From Cacajao melanocephalus (Eukaryota; Chordata; Mammalia; Primates; Pitheciidae): 64,000 nucleotides of DNA. The notes under the pieces were generated by a model, which saw only the letters and a list, made by a program, of their open reading frames with translations, ran no database searches and was not told the origin of the DNA. Positions 1-12,589 of this stretch are shown here, one piece after another. Location of the stretch: the NCBI GenBank assembly GCA_963573385.1, contig CAUYLG010033078.1:1-64000 (forward strand). Direction: 5' to 3'. The stretch's first letter is position 1. Every line of letters begins with the position of its first letter. The translations under genes were made by a program, and so were the position numbers.

Positions 1-345
1 CCCCTTCCCCGCACAGCTGGACCTTCCCGGTTCAGCTGTGCTTACTGTGAAACTCTCAGTCCTCAGCGCTTCCAATTGCTGTTCTCCTTGTGGGGACGGG
101 ACCAGCCGAGCCGGAGTCGTCCCGTATACTCCGCGCCGAGAATTGCCGTGCTGGGGTGCCGGCAAAAGAGCCGCGCCGGCCAAAGAAGTCACGTTGGCGA
201 CCAGTGTGGCTCCTCCGCCAGGAATCTCCTAGTCTGTGGGCAACAAAAATTCGTCTGAAAGTGCAGCGTCCACTTGCTCTCTGCGCTTTCACTGGGAGCT
301 ACAATCCTGAGCTGTTGTTAATCGGCCATCTTGGATCTCTCCTCC
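1..345 (-). mobile_element. L1 5' UTR (primate L1PA/L1PB type), 5' end of element
   Basis: Read on the minus strand, the right edge begins close to the known L1 start: a CCAAGATGGCCG block, then an AACAGCTC-like stretch, CAGCTCCCAG-like sequence, and a run resembling the GAGCAAGT...CTGCACTTTCA part of older primate L1 5' UTRs. The block is strongly CpG-rich, unlike the AT-rich flank to its right, as expected of an L1 promoter. The ORFs would lie left of the window, so an intact element cannot be judged. The short open frames here are by-products of high GC content. The element class is likely; the subfamily is not settled. Confidence 0.72.
323..333 (-). promoter_or_regulatory. YY1-like site at the L1 5' end
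   Basis: CAAGATGGCCG on the minus strand matches the YY1 core AAGATGGC found at the start of primate L1 5' UTRs, where YY1 is known to help fix the transcription start. It lies about 12 bases inside the inferred L1 end, the expected place. Whether this copy is bound or active cannot be seen from sequence. Confidence 0.55.
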
Positions 346-829
346 AGACACATAGTTTCATAAATGGACCATACTCCAGTCGTTGTTTTATACTGCTTTT
401 GCTTTATGTATAGTGGCCATCTTTCCATGTCAACAAATATGTCTCTACTGAATTTTAAATTTCCTTGTACATTTTTTTGATGATTCAACTGTTTTTTCCT
501 TCACCTGGGAGTCTTCACTGTTTACTTTTAAATACTTCTCATGATACAGGTAGACCCTGCTTGATTTAAAGCAGCTGTGAGTCAAGCATTATATTCAGGA
601 AATATGAACTCTGTTACCCTGACCTGCCACTGCATCTTACAATGGGTATTAAATTAACCTTGGTCATTCCTTGTCTGCTGGTAATGAATAAGTTCTGAAT
701 CCAAGGCAATGAAATCCCTGTTGGAGTCACGAGGAATTTCTCCAGGTGTATGCATCAGCAACAATTAAAAACCAAAAACTAAAACACATCTCTTTCCCAG
801 TTAGTTTTCCCCAGTGTGTTGTAGTGGTA
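346..829. other. No recognised feature
   Basis: Ordinary AT-rich DNA between the L1 5' end and the first Alu. I recognise no repeat family and no plausible coding frame. Confidence 0.5.
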
Positions 830-842
830 TGTCCTGTAGTTT

Positions 843-1164
843 AATTTTTAAATTTATTTATTTATTATTATATTATTATTATTGCAATAAGGGCTCGCTC
901 TGATGCCCAGGCTGAAGTTCTGTAGCATGATCTTGGCTCACTGCAACATCAACCTCCCAAATTCAAGTGATTCTTGTGCCTTAGCCTCCTGAGTAGCTGG
1001 GACTACTGGTGCTCACCACCACTCCTGGCTAATTTTTTATTTTTAGTAGAGACGAGGTTTCACCATGTTGGCCAGGCTGGTCTCAAACTCCTTACTTCAA
1101 TTGATCTGCCTGCCTGGGCCTCCCAAAGTACTGGGATGACAGGCAGGAGCCACTATGCCCTGCC
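843..1164 (-). mobile_element. Alu SINE, nearly full length
   Basis: Inverse-orientation Alu. It opens with a degraded T/A tail (841-885), followed by the usual CTTGGCTCACTGCAAC, CTCCTGAGTAGCTGGGACTA and TTTCACCATGTTGGCCAGGC blocks and ends at GCCCTGCC. A 13-bp target duplication with one mismatch flanks it: TGTCCTGTAGTTT at 830-842 and TGTCCTATAGTTT at 1165-1177. The many substitutions suggest an AluS or older copy. Confidence 0.95.
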
Positions 1165-1245
1165 TGTCCTATAGTTTTATCCTTGGTTAAGCAACTCAAC
1201 TCCTTTATGAGAAGATATTTAAATGACTTCTCGGAATAAACCAAG

Positions 1246-1619
1246 TGTATTAGTCAATTCTCACACTACTATAAGGACATACCCAACACCAGGTAATTTA
1301 TAAAGGAAAGAGGTTTGATTGACTCACACTTCCTCAGGCCTGGGGAAGCCTCAGAAAAATTACGATCATGGCAGAAGGGGAAGCTAATATGTCCTTCTTC
1401 ACATGGTGGCAAGAGGGAGAAGAATGAGAGCTGAGTGAAGGGGGAAGCCCCTTATAAAGCCATCAGCTCATGAGAGAACTTACTATCATGTGAATAGAAT
1501 GGGAAAAACCATCCCAAAGATCCAATTACCTCCCACTGGGTCCCTCCCATGACATGTGGGGATTATGGTAACTACAATTTAAGATGAGATTTGGGTGGGG
1601 ACATGGCCAAACCATATCA
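1246..1619 (-). mobile_element. Solo MaLR LTR (MST/THE1 type)
   Basis: The 374-bp segment begins TGTATTAGTC and ends CCATATCA, the reverse complement of an MST LTR (TGATATGG...GACTAATACA). It is bounded by a perfect 5-bp target duplication, CCAAG at 1241-1245 and 1620-1624. Inner blocks such as AATTTATAAAG, ATCATGGCAGAAGG and TGAGATTTGGGTGGGGACA match the family. No internal region is attached, so this is a solo LTR from recombination between two LTRs. Confidence 0.93.
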
Positions 1620-1789
1620 CCAAGATGTAGTTTTGCCATTTTTTCACTATATTCATTATTTTATAATGAATTATTTCATTATTTCCTAATGAATTCATGC
1701 GTATCTTAGTTCTCAAATAAAAACCCAGTCATCTGAGTCTTTCCCCTTTTTAAATGTGAATGGTTTACTCTTCTTAAAGTCTGAACTTC

Positions 1790-2050
1790 AAACATAATGC
1801 CTTGGAAAGAATTCCCTAGGTATATCGCCCCTATTACTCTCTCCAAACTGCATGTTTCCTTCATAATATGTATCAAAAGTTGTAATTACAGAGCTATTTA
1901 TTTGCTTTCCCTTCTTATCACTAGAATGTAAGCTCCATGAGGGCAGAAAATGAAACTGTGCTGCTCACCAATTGTAATGAATGCCTTGATACAACATGCA
2001 TGCTTGGTAAAGACTGTTTGACTGAGTGACAGAATGAATGAAAGAATGAG
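1790..2050 (+). mobile_element. L2 LINE 3' end
   Basis: Carries the L2 3'-UTR signature ACTAGAATGTAAGCTCCATG followed by AGGGCAG, then a diverged GCACATAG-like stretch and the terminal GAATGAATGAA. Ancient and diverged. Confidence 0.75.
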
Positions 2051-4890
2051 AGACCCCTAAAGGGCTCCTGGCCTGAGATTGTAAAGGAGACTTCAACTAA
2101 TAGCTCATTTGACTGTGATTCTCATTTTTTTCAATTTGACTGTAAGAACAAGATGAATTGTATTCATATCCTCAGGATACTGTTATGATTTTGATAAGGC
2201 AAAATCAGATTCTTAAAGGTAACATATCACAATAGTTAACAGTACATCATTAAAGACTGCTCACTACATGCTATGACATAGGTAAGAAAGGCTATGAACG
2301 CTTCCGTGGCTCTTTTTATTTTCTTTTAAAAACTGAATTGCAAGTCAGAAATAGTGATATCATTAATAAATACCTTTAATTCACTATGATTAATTAAAAT
2401 AAGTTAGTAATTTATTTATTATAAGCTCCAAATTACATGATACACACTCACAGCTATTGTGCTATTTTAGAAATCAACTCTACTGAATTCATTAATCATA
2501 AACGAATCATTCCATCATCTCTCCATCCAAAAATTAAGTAGAATCCGAAATGCATCTCACTCCAAAGATGAATTAAGGCAGCATCCTGCTTTCATGAAAG
2601 TTTTGAAATCAAATATAAAAAGAATGACTTGAACAAGAGGGTTAGCTTAGCAGACACAGGGACATGCCTTTGAACCATTGAGGATAGTCATTTATATGGG
2701 CGTCTAACCTGCTGATACACTGTAACTTAAGTATGAGGAAAAAGCTTCTGTTGCCTTTCTTTGTTTGGAATCTAAATCAAGATCATGGCACTTACTGCAA
2801 TTCTTGAATTTCTGGAGTTCAACTGCAGTTAGAATATACATGGAAAACCAAATCTGACTAATTTTAGCTGACACTATGTGGTCAGAAAACCACTCGATAC
2901 AATTTTCAAGAAGGGAATTTTGCTGAGATTATCCTGACTCTAAAAAAGCCTGTGAGCATGTGCTTAGGAGAAGAGGGTGGTATTTTCATCATGCCTTGTT
3001 TCCAAACTGGAAATGTTGCCCTGAAAAATGCTTATACCCACAGTAAAAACCAGGTAATTGTTTTTTACCCGCATTCCTTACCTGGCTTTTTCCTATGTAG
3101 CACTTCATGGAGAGAGGTGTATTCCAAGAATAAACAGCTCTTACTCTGTAGTCATCACTGATCTATATTTAAGGCCCTTAACCTACTCATAGGTCAAGCA
3201 TACCTAATTTGAACTTACTTTCCAAAATAAAATTGTTAGATTTTTTTAAATGCAAAAACACTTATGAAAACAACTAGACAGTATTTTAAATGAGTACCAT
3301 TCTGTAAAATCTAGGCCATTGTGTCATTCTACCAATAAGTCATTAAATGAAGACCAAAACGGCCAACAAATTTTTATATGATTATAACCAATTTGGAGAA
3401 TTTATATTAAAAAAATCCATGCTGAGAATTCACATGAGAATTCACAAGCTGCTAATTCTGCTAATTGACATTGGCAACATAGAGAGAAGGACTTAGATGT
3501 TTTGAAGATATTATAGACCCTTAACTTGCTTTCTTATGAATTTGCTAGGTAATTCAGATTATGAAAATGGGTACTCTGGAATTACAGGGATTTCTCCATC
3601 ATCCGCTCAGCTCTAGTTTCCTAAACCTAAAGGAAGGAATTATTATGACCACTGGCTCAGACTCTGTCTCCTATTGTCTTTTAAGGAGTAATTTAAGTTG
3701 TAGTTAATTAACCATAAAATGGATTTTGTATTTTAGAGAACATATTATTTTTAGCAATATTATGAAAAACATCTGAATTTTGACTTCTTATTAAAGCACT
3801 TTATTAAATATAATTATCTAAAAATTAAGAATATAGTGTATTTTGAGCCAGATGCTTAAAACATTTAGCAATAATGAAAAATAAGTCTCAGCTTTTTAAA
3901 CATTGAAGTAACAAGGAATGCCTTCCCCCAATCAGTTTTACATAGAAGGAATGCTTCAGCTGTCTTATTCTCTTCTTAGCTAGATGGTCCACATTTTTTA
4001 CCTACCGGGTGCAATGCTACACTCTGAAACAAGAGAAAGGGAAAATATTAGCATACAAAAAGGGAAATCGGTTGTTGCATCTGAGTCTGACCTTTGGGTT
4101 TTTGCTTTCTACAGGTTTAAAAGAGTTCAGTATCCAAATGTATACTTAAACATGCCTGATTCATACTAACACTCTTATGTGGAAATGTTTGACTACATAT
4201 ACTACCCAATCTCTTTTAACTATGGTATGTGATTTTATATTTTTCTCCTTTCATCCTACATACAGTTTTATAAATTAAGCCTGAATGGTCTAGCCAAGGC
4301 CCCCAAAACATAGTGAAGAGAAAAGATTAATATTTCTAGACAGTCACTGGTCATTTGCTTACTGAACTTTCAGTAACGCTTGTGTAGTCTGAAAACATGA
4401 GCTGTCTACCTTTATTTTGTATAGTCCTCTCACTTTGAAACATTGATCTTTGGCTGTGTAGTCAACTGTAATCTAAGCATAATTGATCAGTTCTCAGTTC
4501 ATGTGGTGCCATCACTAACCACATTCTTGGGGTGCTTAAGTTCTGTTTAACTAACGAAAGGATCCTTACGGCAGAGAATAGCTGATGAAGCAGTAGAAAA
4601 GCATTTCATTTGAGACAGACTTTTGCCAAAGATGCACTTTCCCCTGAGTAAATTTGAAAATTTTTTCAGACTTGATGCTGTTTCATCTTTACTCTTTAGA
4701 AGATGTGGTGAGACCCATAGTTTAGAATTTTCTTTATAATTCAAGTATAATTATTTATTCCTGCAGTTAATGGTTTAGCTCTGACCTTCCTAATAAGAAA
4801 GATATCTGATATGCTCTGAATATAACAAGTATGAAGGAAACAAAACAGAAAAACTTCCTTTCTAAAGTTATCCAGAAAATGAGAAAAAGA
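2051..4890. other. No recognised feature (AT-rich unique DNA)
   Basis: About 2.8 kb without a repeat I can name or a frame above 70 codons. Runs of A and T are frequent, for example near 3235 and 3400. It may hide very old repeats below visual detection. Confidence 0.45.
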
Positions 4891-4894
4891 CTTA

Positions 4895-5112
4895 AATTAT
4901 TTGAGCATCTGTTACGCATCTAGCACGCTGAATATTTTCATCCATGTCTGCTTTTGCAGTGCTCACAGCAGGCTGGTGAAGTAGGCATTTTTCTTCCCAT
5001 TTTTTCCAATAAAGATGAAACTTTGATAGGTTAAATTTCCAACTCAAAGCCACTCAATTCGTGATTTTTTGAGCTGAGATAGAAATAAAGTCTATCTGAT
5101 TATGTAGCACAG
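4895..5112 (-). mobile_element. MIR SINE, diverged
   Basis: Reads as inverse MIR: GAGCATCTGTTACGCATCTAG resembles the MIR tail, then GGTGAAGTAGGCATTTTT, GATGAAACTTTGATAGG and a terminal GTAGCACAGTGGTTA matching the inverse and head blocks of the family. Several indels are present. Confidence 0.55.
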
Positions 5113-6555
5113 TGGTTACAAACTGGTCTTATCATTTACATGGCATAAATTCACACAACTCAAGCTTTTTAAATTTTTTTGTTTACAGTAAATGGCAGGA
5201 ATTACAGTAAGAATAGGTTTGGTTGAGAGACTGAAATTTTGGTTTGGTTGTCTGTTTCTACACCCAATGGGCATTTTGCGTAGAGAGGCTGAATCCTGTT
5301 GTCCTTCCGTTTTCCTTTTTGCTGTGGCTCACCAGAAATTGTTTGTCTATGTAAACTCATTTAGGACCTCTGATCCAGGTGGAGCAAAACTTCCATTTTT
5401 TAGAAGCCCTGTGAAGTCACTGTGGATAGTTAAATATACAGATACATGGATCACATATATATGACAAGTTAAATGTGACCTATCCCCAACTGTGGAATAA
5501 AAGGAAACCCTTTAAACAGTATGTTGTAGAAAAATATTTCATGGTATAGGAAAAATACCTAAGAGTTGTCTAATTTTAAAAAAAAGTCAAAAATAAAAAG
5601 ATAGAATTCAATCCAAATTCTGTGAAAAGAAAATTACACAAACATACATACATATATTTTAAAGGGCCAAAATAGTGCGAATCAAAATATTAACAGGAAT
5701 TCATTCTAGGTGGTAAGTTTATGAGAAATTTTTTCTCTGACTTCTCTGGTTTCTAAGTTTACTAAAATGCCTTTTACTTCTCTAATTAACAAAATGTGGT
5801 AAATATTTTTAGGGAAAGATGTTGATGTCAAAGTGTTTAAATCATCCACAAACCCAAGTATTTGGCTACCCGGTTTTGCTCTACCTGGGTCAGCGGTTCC
5901 ACCTGGATTTCAGAGACAAGCACAGTGTTTCTGGTGAGTCCCAGACAGAAGGAAAAGACGAAGAGGATAGGATCCAGATGCTCTACACAAAATACCCATT
6001 GAGTGTCCTTATATTTTGAAAACAAAGATCTTGTCTCAAAATAGTTTGAAACCCAATGATATAATTAATGCAATTGCCATTCTGTGTACCGAATTTCTTT
6101 AAAAACTGAAAATTTCAGTTCTCACTGGGATATTCAGCATCCTATTTTCATTAGTCTCTAGTGGTTTTAGTTCACAGTAATTATTAGAATACATGATAAT
6201 AAGACAAAAATCCAAGTTTAATACAATGTGGCTCAGTCATAATCCATTTTTATTGAGAAGATCTAACAAGGATTATTACATGACAGGACAAAAGCCCATC
6301 CAAATTCTGTGGAGTTCTGAGCTTTTTCCCTTTGGGAGGTATGCACAGTTATCCTCATCATGAAGGAGTTGCTTACGCTTTTGCTGCCCTTTCCGTGGTT
6401 TAGGTGAAATGAAATCTTTCTCTTCTTGGGCCTAATAATCATGACGACAATGAGGATGAGGATGAGAATGACATCTCGCACTTTGAGCGTGGGGTCCACA
6501 GGGGCACAACTCCAGGAAGGACTGTGTGAGTGGCACCTCCCTGAGTCGTACAAAG
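5113..6555. other. No recognised feature
   Basis: Unique AT-rich DNA. It holds a short imperfect GATGAG repeat near 6448-6472, which creates overlapping frames on both strands that are not genes. Confidence 0.45.
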
Positions 6556-6561
6556 GAGAAG

Positions 6562-6730
6562 TACTGAATGAGCACCTGCTGTGTGCCAGGCAAAGTTCTG
6601 ATCACTTGACAAGCATAGTATCTTTGAGGCAAGAACTATTGTACTCCCCTTTTAACCTCTGTATTTGAGGAAACTAAGACAGAGAAATGTTAAGGAACAT
6701 GCCCAAATTCAACTAGCTAATAAAAGGTTT
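6562..6730 (-). mobile_element. MIR SINE
   Basis: Inverse MIR with GAGCACCTGCTGTGTGCCAG, then a diverged middle, then GAGGAAACTAAGACAGAGAAA and CAACTAGCTAATAA. These are the tail and core blocks in the expected order. Confidence 0.8.
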
Positions 6731-6734
6731 GCTG

Positions 6735-9175
6735 CATGGTTTCTTCATGCTTGTTTCCATACTAGGTGCATGGGATAAAAATCCTATTCTCAAAAGGCTT
6801 ATGTAGGAAGACAAGTCTGTAAACAAAAAAGTTAACAATAAAACACCAGAAACATTGTGACAGTATGGCTCTCCCATTCAGCTGCTAAAGGACAGGGCCT
6901 CAAACAATATTTTAACACTTTAACATTTGCCATAAAGATATAAAGTCTTACTTGAAGGAAATCATGTTTGTTCTTTATTGAGGAAGTAAAAGCAGAGTGT
7001 GAATTATTTTATAGTGCTGACTTCCTGATGCTGTTTATTACACATTGTACTGCTATCCACTAGAGAGTATATTTTAATACTGTCTGACCAAACCTATCTC
7101 AGTGATGAATATTAAAATAACTCATATGACTTATTTTTATGTAAATTACTAACCAAAGAGCATCTGTTTTTTAAAATGATGTCACCTAATAAACTTGTTC
7201 AATTAGGAATCAGAGACATATTTGAATAGTTTGAATTAAAAGAGAACTGTAAAATATATTTTAAGCTGAATGCGAACAGGGATGCTTTAAATTTGTGGTC
7301 TTGATTGTAATACAATGAAGAATTAAGTTTAAAAATAATTCTAACACCTACGATGGGTACTTCTAAGTTAGGTGTATGTGTGGAGGAGTAAGTAGTGAGT
7401 AGGGAACCTACAAAGATGAATAAAAAATCCTGAAAGCACAGTAAGCAGTAAGCCTTTAGGCACTAAAATTTTGCTGAGAGACCCTGAAGCCTTTATCAGA
7501 ACATAAGAACATTTACAAATTGAGTATCAAACATGTAAAAATCTGTATAAGAAAACTTAACAATATCAATAAAGGCACATGAAGAAAAACATTAACTCCT
7601 GATCATTGAATTTACAAACCTGAAAGTGTGTGTGTGTGTGTAGAGGTTTTGTAACCTGTCATGACTTAAAATTTAAGAATGTTAGTCACATTGAATCAAG
7701 CCATAAATGACCATGATTCAGGGAATAATGCAATAAAATGGATTTTTTAAATAGAGCAAACCAAATAACACAAACAGATCACTTTGCAGACTGAATGGTT
7801 TGCTGTGCTCAATGTCAGCATGCTTGAAACTTCATCACTTGGGATGTATTAGAAAACAGAGTATAAGACTGAAGACTGAAGTAAGAAATGACTATTAAAT
7901 CCTAAAAGGAAAATTATGAATGTCTTTGTAAAGATTTTTTTCCAATTTGAACCCTTTCTTGCACGTGAATCTAATGAGGGCATATGCATGATAAATACTG
8001 GAAAACACATTAGATACATTGATTTCAGTTACAGTCAAGGGACTCTTTCATTATTATTTTTTCTGTATTTAATACATAAAAATCAACCCAGAAAGTGAGA
8101 AAAATATAAACCCAGAGGGAAAACGGTCGCTGAGTACTTAATGACAGTATTGATTCTGATTTGCTTGCCTTCACTTTGGATTTTTCTTCTTTGAGCTATG
8201 ATTATCAGTACTCCAACCTTGGTATTATATCATCTGGAAACTCTTTCCTGGTGTGTAGTCAAATGCCACTGAGCCAGAAACCTGTAAAACTATTGCGAAT
8301 CTTTTAAACTCTTTATTTTTCTTTAAATAAAAGGGAAGTCTTGGGATAGGTTATTTACAAGGACTCTTCCAGCTGTAAGCTACTGTGTTTATGACTCTTA
8401 CTGTCCATCACATTTTCTGTCAGTCCTGTGTCATAGTAAATGCTTCCCAAGGTAATAAGACATTTCAGCTTTTTGCCATTTTTCTGTCTCACCATGTGTG
8501 TGTCCACACGCACGTGCATGTGTGCAATGTTACCATTCAGTTTAGCAAACAGGTCATTAAATTCAAGTTATACATCAAAAGGTGCATATAATGTGGTATG
8601 CTGTTAGGCTAATTATTCAGTCCAATGCATACAGAAAGTGACTACTTTTTTCTCTACTACAGCCTAGACACTGCATCCTTAAGGGCAGTATGCAAGCATA
8701 AGGTGAATGATTGATTGGCAGATCTCATTGAGAGGTTTCTGGTTTATTTAAGGGCTTACATCAGGTTATATTACTGCCACTTTCCACTCAGCATTATGAA
8801 TCTGTGGCAAGCAGACCCCCAAGGCAGGAGCATTCTCTGCTCTGCAAAATATTTGCACTTGCACATGCAGGAAGCCACTGACTAGCTTTCCCTTTTTAGA
8901 GGACATGTTGGAAGCCAGCTTACCCATATGTGTGATATTTTAATCAAAGTATGAATATAGCTCTCCTTAGAAGGAAAAATCAAGGGAAAAAATAAAAGAT
9001 CATCTTTTTCCTTCTCTCCCATCTCTCAGGGCATGTGCTGCTGTTGTATATGGAGTCAGAAGAATATCTCACAATCAGAGAAAACCTTGACTTGACAAGT
9101 GTTGTTTTCCCACAGTTGTTGTCTTGGTACCAAGTTCACTTATCCCAGCTCCAATTTGTTTAGAGTAAATCAATG
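6735..9175. other. Mostly unrecognised DNA with a short (TG)n
   Basis: About 2.4 kb of unique-looking DNA. A short TG microsatellite lies at 7626-7641. At 8335-8400 a stretch ending in GGACTCTTCCAGCTGTAAG resembles the 3' part of a MIR-type SINE (MIR3-like), at low confidence. No coding frame is convincing. Confidence 0.4.
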
Positions 9176-9177
9176 TG

Positions 9178-9330
9178 ACACAGTGGAAAGGCACAAATTT
9201 GGAAATCAGAAATCAGAGTTTGGTCTTCCTTCAGCTACCAGCTGATTGTATGACATGAGCAGTCATCCTATCCATTCTTGATTTTTGTTTTGTTAATTGT
9301 TAAAAGAGAGAGATAAAAGACATCACTTAT
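9178..9330 (+). mobile_element. MIR SINE, diverged
   Basis: Forward MIR start: ACACAGTGGAAAGGCACAAA, then a TTGGAAATCAGA block, a TTCAGCTACCAGCTG block and a T-rich stretch in place of the usual CTCAGTTTCC. Order and spacing fit the family, but the second half is worn. Confidence 0.55.
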
Positions 9331-9331
9331 G

Positions 9332-9356
9332 GTTTTCCTTTTTTCAAAAGGAAAAC
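9332..9356. repeat. Perfect 11-bp hairpin
   Basis: GTTTTCCTTTT (9332-9342) and AAAAGGAAAAC (9346-9356) are exact inverted copies around a 3-nt loop TTC. It lies just after a MIR. It is probably chance or a small templated mutation; no function is implied. Confidence 0.8.
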
Positions 9357-9719
9357 AGGTTAAAAAAATTTCTACAGAAAGGTTTCTTAATTCCTTTGCC
9401 TTCAACTATGTAGGCATGTTTCCAAGCTGATTGGAGAAATCCTCTTCTGAATCCAAAGTCTTTTTATTTGCCAATGGTAGTGATTAAAATTATTTATGGA
9501 CTTCACTTATTCTCCCATTAGCCTGCAGTGTCCCCTTGAGGGAAGTGAGGTAGAGAGGAAGAAGGAGGAAAGATGGGGCGAAACAGAACCCTAAGGAGTA
9601 GATCATAACCCAAGGTTGGATGAGGGAAGAGCAGGTGGCTGAAAAGTGCATATTAATTTGACCTCTAAGTCTTTAATATCTAGCTACAAAGCAAAACTGC
9701 ATAAAATTGCTCTGACTGG

Positions 9720-10050
9720 TTGGAATATAAGATATGGTGAGAGCATCACAGGATGAACACATTATAAATGCTTTAAAAATTATCACAAATTTAAAAATTG
9801 CAATGAATTGCAAAGATATTTAGAATATACTGAATGAAAGTATAGATTTGTAAACACTGTGTCTACTAAAATTTGTTTGTATGTTCATAGAAAAAAAGAC
9901 CTGAAGGAAATGTAAAAACATTAAAAGTGTTCAGGTGGTAGAATTACAGGTGAATTTTATTTTTATTTTTAAATTTTTGTTGACCTGCATTTCCCAAGTT
10001 TTTTTTCCAGTGCACATATGCTATTTGGTTAATATGAAAAGGAGCAAACC
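9720..10050 (+). mobile_element. L1M 3' end
   Basis: Matches the 3' UTR of old mammalian L1 (L1M): GACCTGAAGGAAATGTAAAA, a GGTGGTAGAATTACAGGTGA block, a T-rich run, then CTGCATTTCCCAAG followed by a T-rich stretch. The order is the expected one for a plus-oriented 3' end. Confidence 0.75.
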
Positions 10051-10064
10051 AAAAAGAACTTTAA

Positions 10065-10908
<844 letters not shown>

Positions 10909-10918
10909 GAATTGCTCT

Positions 10919-11335
10919 ACCTATAAATTATGGATCAGTTGAAAAGCTTTTTTTTTCAATCTTTTTTACTTAATTTAATATCCCTACCATTTTTTTGTAT
11001 CTTTGCTCCAGCATCCCATCCCTATCCCACCCATTTTCAATATCCTCTTTCCACAATTTGCTTCTTTAATGTTGTTTTTCCTGGACACCCAGTATCTATG
11101 ACCCAACATTTAGATGAATCTTTCGCTGACAGAGTACCCCAGCACACTCAGACCTCCCTTGTCTGAATTCCTGTCATACTTGTGGTCACTATAGTACTGT
11201 TCAGTGCATAATCGCTCTCCTTGTTTCACATGTTCTCATTGGAACATCAAGATTCCACATCAAGATTGGAAGTCCCTTGAAAAATCTGCAATCCTCCTTC
11301 TACTCCCGAAAGGGGAAGGACATGTCTATTTGAGG
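10919..11335. other. No recognised feature
   Basis: Pyrimidine-rich unique DNA between an Alu and a MIR. No repeat named, no convincing coding frame. Confidence 0.45.
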
Positions 11336-11339
11336 AAGA

Positions 11340-11520
11340 AATTCTGTATGCCATGTACTATGCTAGGTATTTCGTGTATTCTTTCATTTAAGCCTCACTA
11401 TTACTCTGTTAAGTTGGTATTAATACCTTTGTATGTCATGAGAGGAGACTGAAACAGACAGATTGTGTATGCTCCTGAGGCTACACAGCTGGTTATTCTC
11501 AGAGCTGTCTCCTGGTCTCT
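11340..11520 (-). mobile_element. MIR SINE
   Basis: Inverse MIR: GCCATGTACTATGCTAGGTA, ATTCTTTCATTTAAGCCTCA, then GAGACTGAAACAGACAGATT and GGCTACACAGCTGGTTA. Tail, core and head blocks are in order. Confidence 0.82.
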
Positions 11521-11524
11521 AAAT

Positions 11525-12585
11525 ATTTTCCATTCCTCCGTGGTATCTGGCTGGGTGACACTTAGGTGGCTTTTATGTGGCAGCTCATTTACAACTTTAT
11601 TTAATTTTCTACCTTTCTCTATCCTTGCTTGATTTGACATAATTGAGGTAAAATTTTGTGGTAGGAAACATTAAATATAACCAACTCTCAATTATTTGCT
11701 TTTAAATGGTCTTCCCTGTTCGTGCCAAGTTTTCATTCTTCACTTGGTATCTTCCCAAAGATATTTTTTTCTACTCACTAAAACTACGTTAAAGCTCAGA
11801 GTGCCCAGTTCATTAAACTACTTCTCTATCCCAGGAACTATTGATAAACCCTCTCCATTGCCTGGGTGAAAGAATCTACCTTCTCTATATTTCAGTTTCA
11901 GATTCCTCTCCATCTCTAAATTAAAATATTTACCTAACTGTGGAAGTACCAGACTCCAGAGACAAAATGAAAAGAAGAAGCAGCAATGATTCCATATTTA
12001 ATTTCCTGCAGTGCTTCTAGGATATTCAAAAGCCTGTGGTAACCTGACCCCAACAAGAGACAGCAGAACAGAGTTATTTATGAAAAGAATGCTGAATAGG
12101 AAAAGGCTTCTCCTTCAGCAGTGTTAGCTTAGCCAGAAGAAAGAGAAGACAGCATATAACTGTCCCCAAATGAACCAGAACGTTCCCTCTGTTTTGTCTG
12201 TGTTTTCTCTTTGTCAGTGGGATGAAGTGGGAGTTTTATCTTCCCATTAATGCCATGTGAAGAACTGAAAGGGGGTAACTTAACATACAGACAGCAAAGA
12301 TGCTAAAGGACACTGTCTGAACTCATCTATCCAGGCTAGTCTAACCCTTTGCCTTCTTTAACGATTTCTCCTCTACTTTCCCAAAACTCATGTGGAACTC
12401 AGGAGTGAAGAAGCTGGCTGCCTGTGGTCTGGTGATTGGAATTGGAGTGGTCTCAGACTACTCCAGCCTTTGCTATAGGCAGTCAAGAGGCGATGGCTTG
12501 ACCAAACATTTAGTTCGGGGTTAGAGAATTCTACACCACATGTATATTCCTTAGAATGGTTGTGTTTTCATTCTCAAACTCTCCT
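11525..12585. other. No recognised feature
   Basis: About 1 kb of mixed composition. I see faint L2-like pyrimidine-rich wording around 11700-11920 but not enough to call. Confidence 0.4.
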
Positions 12586-12589
12586 GGCA

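Noticed and set aside
38..413. Overlapping open frames on both strands (up to 107 codons) at the window start, including frames antisense to L1, which recalls L1 ORF0
   Set aside because: They lie in the CpG-rich L1 5' UTR, where stops are rare. L1 ORF0 would start further inside the 5' UTR, beyond the window, so these are not ORF0.
6426..6668. Frame with a repeated Met-Arg pattern
   Set aside because: It is the translation of a short GATGAG-type repeat, and the opposite strand is open too.
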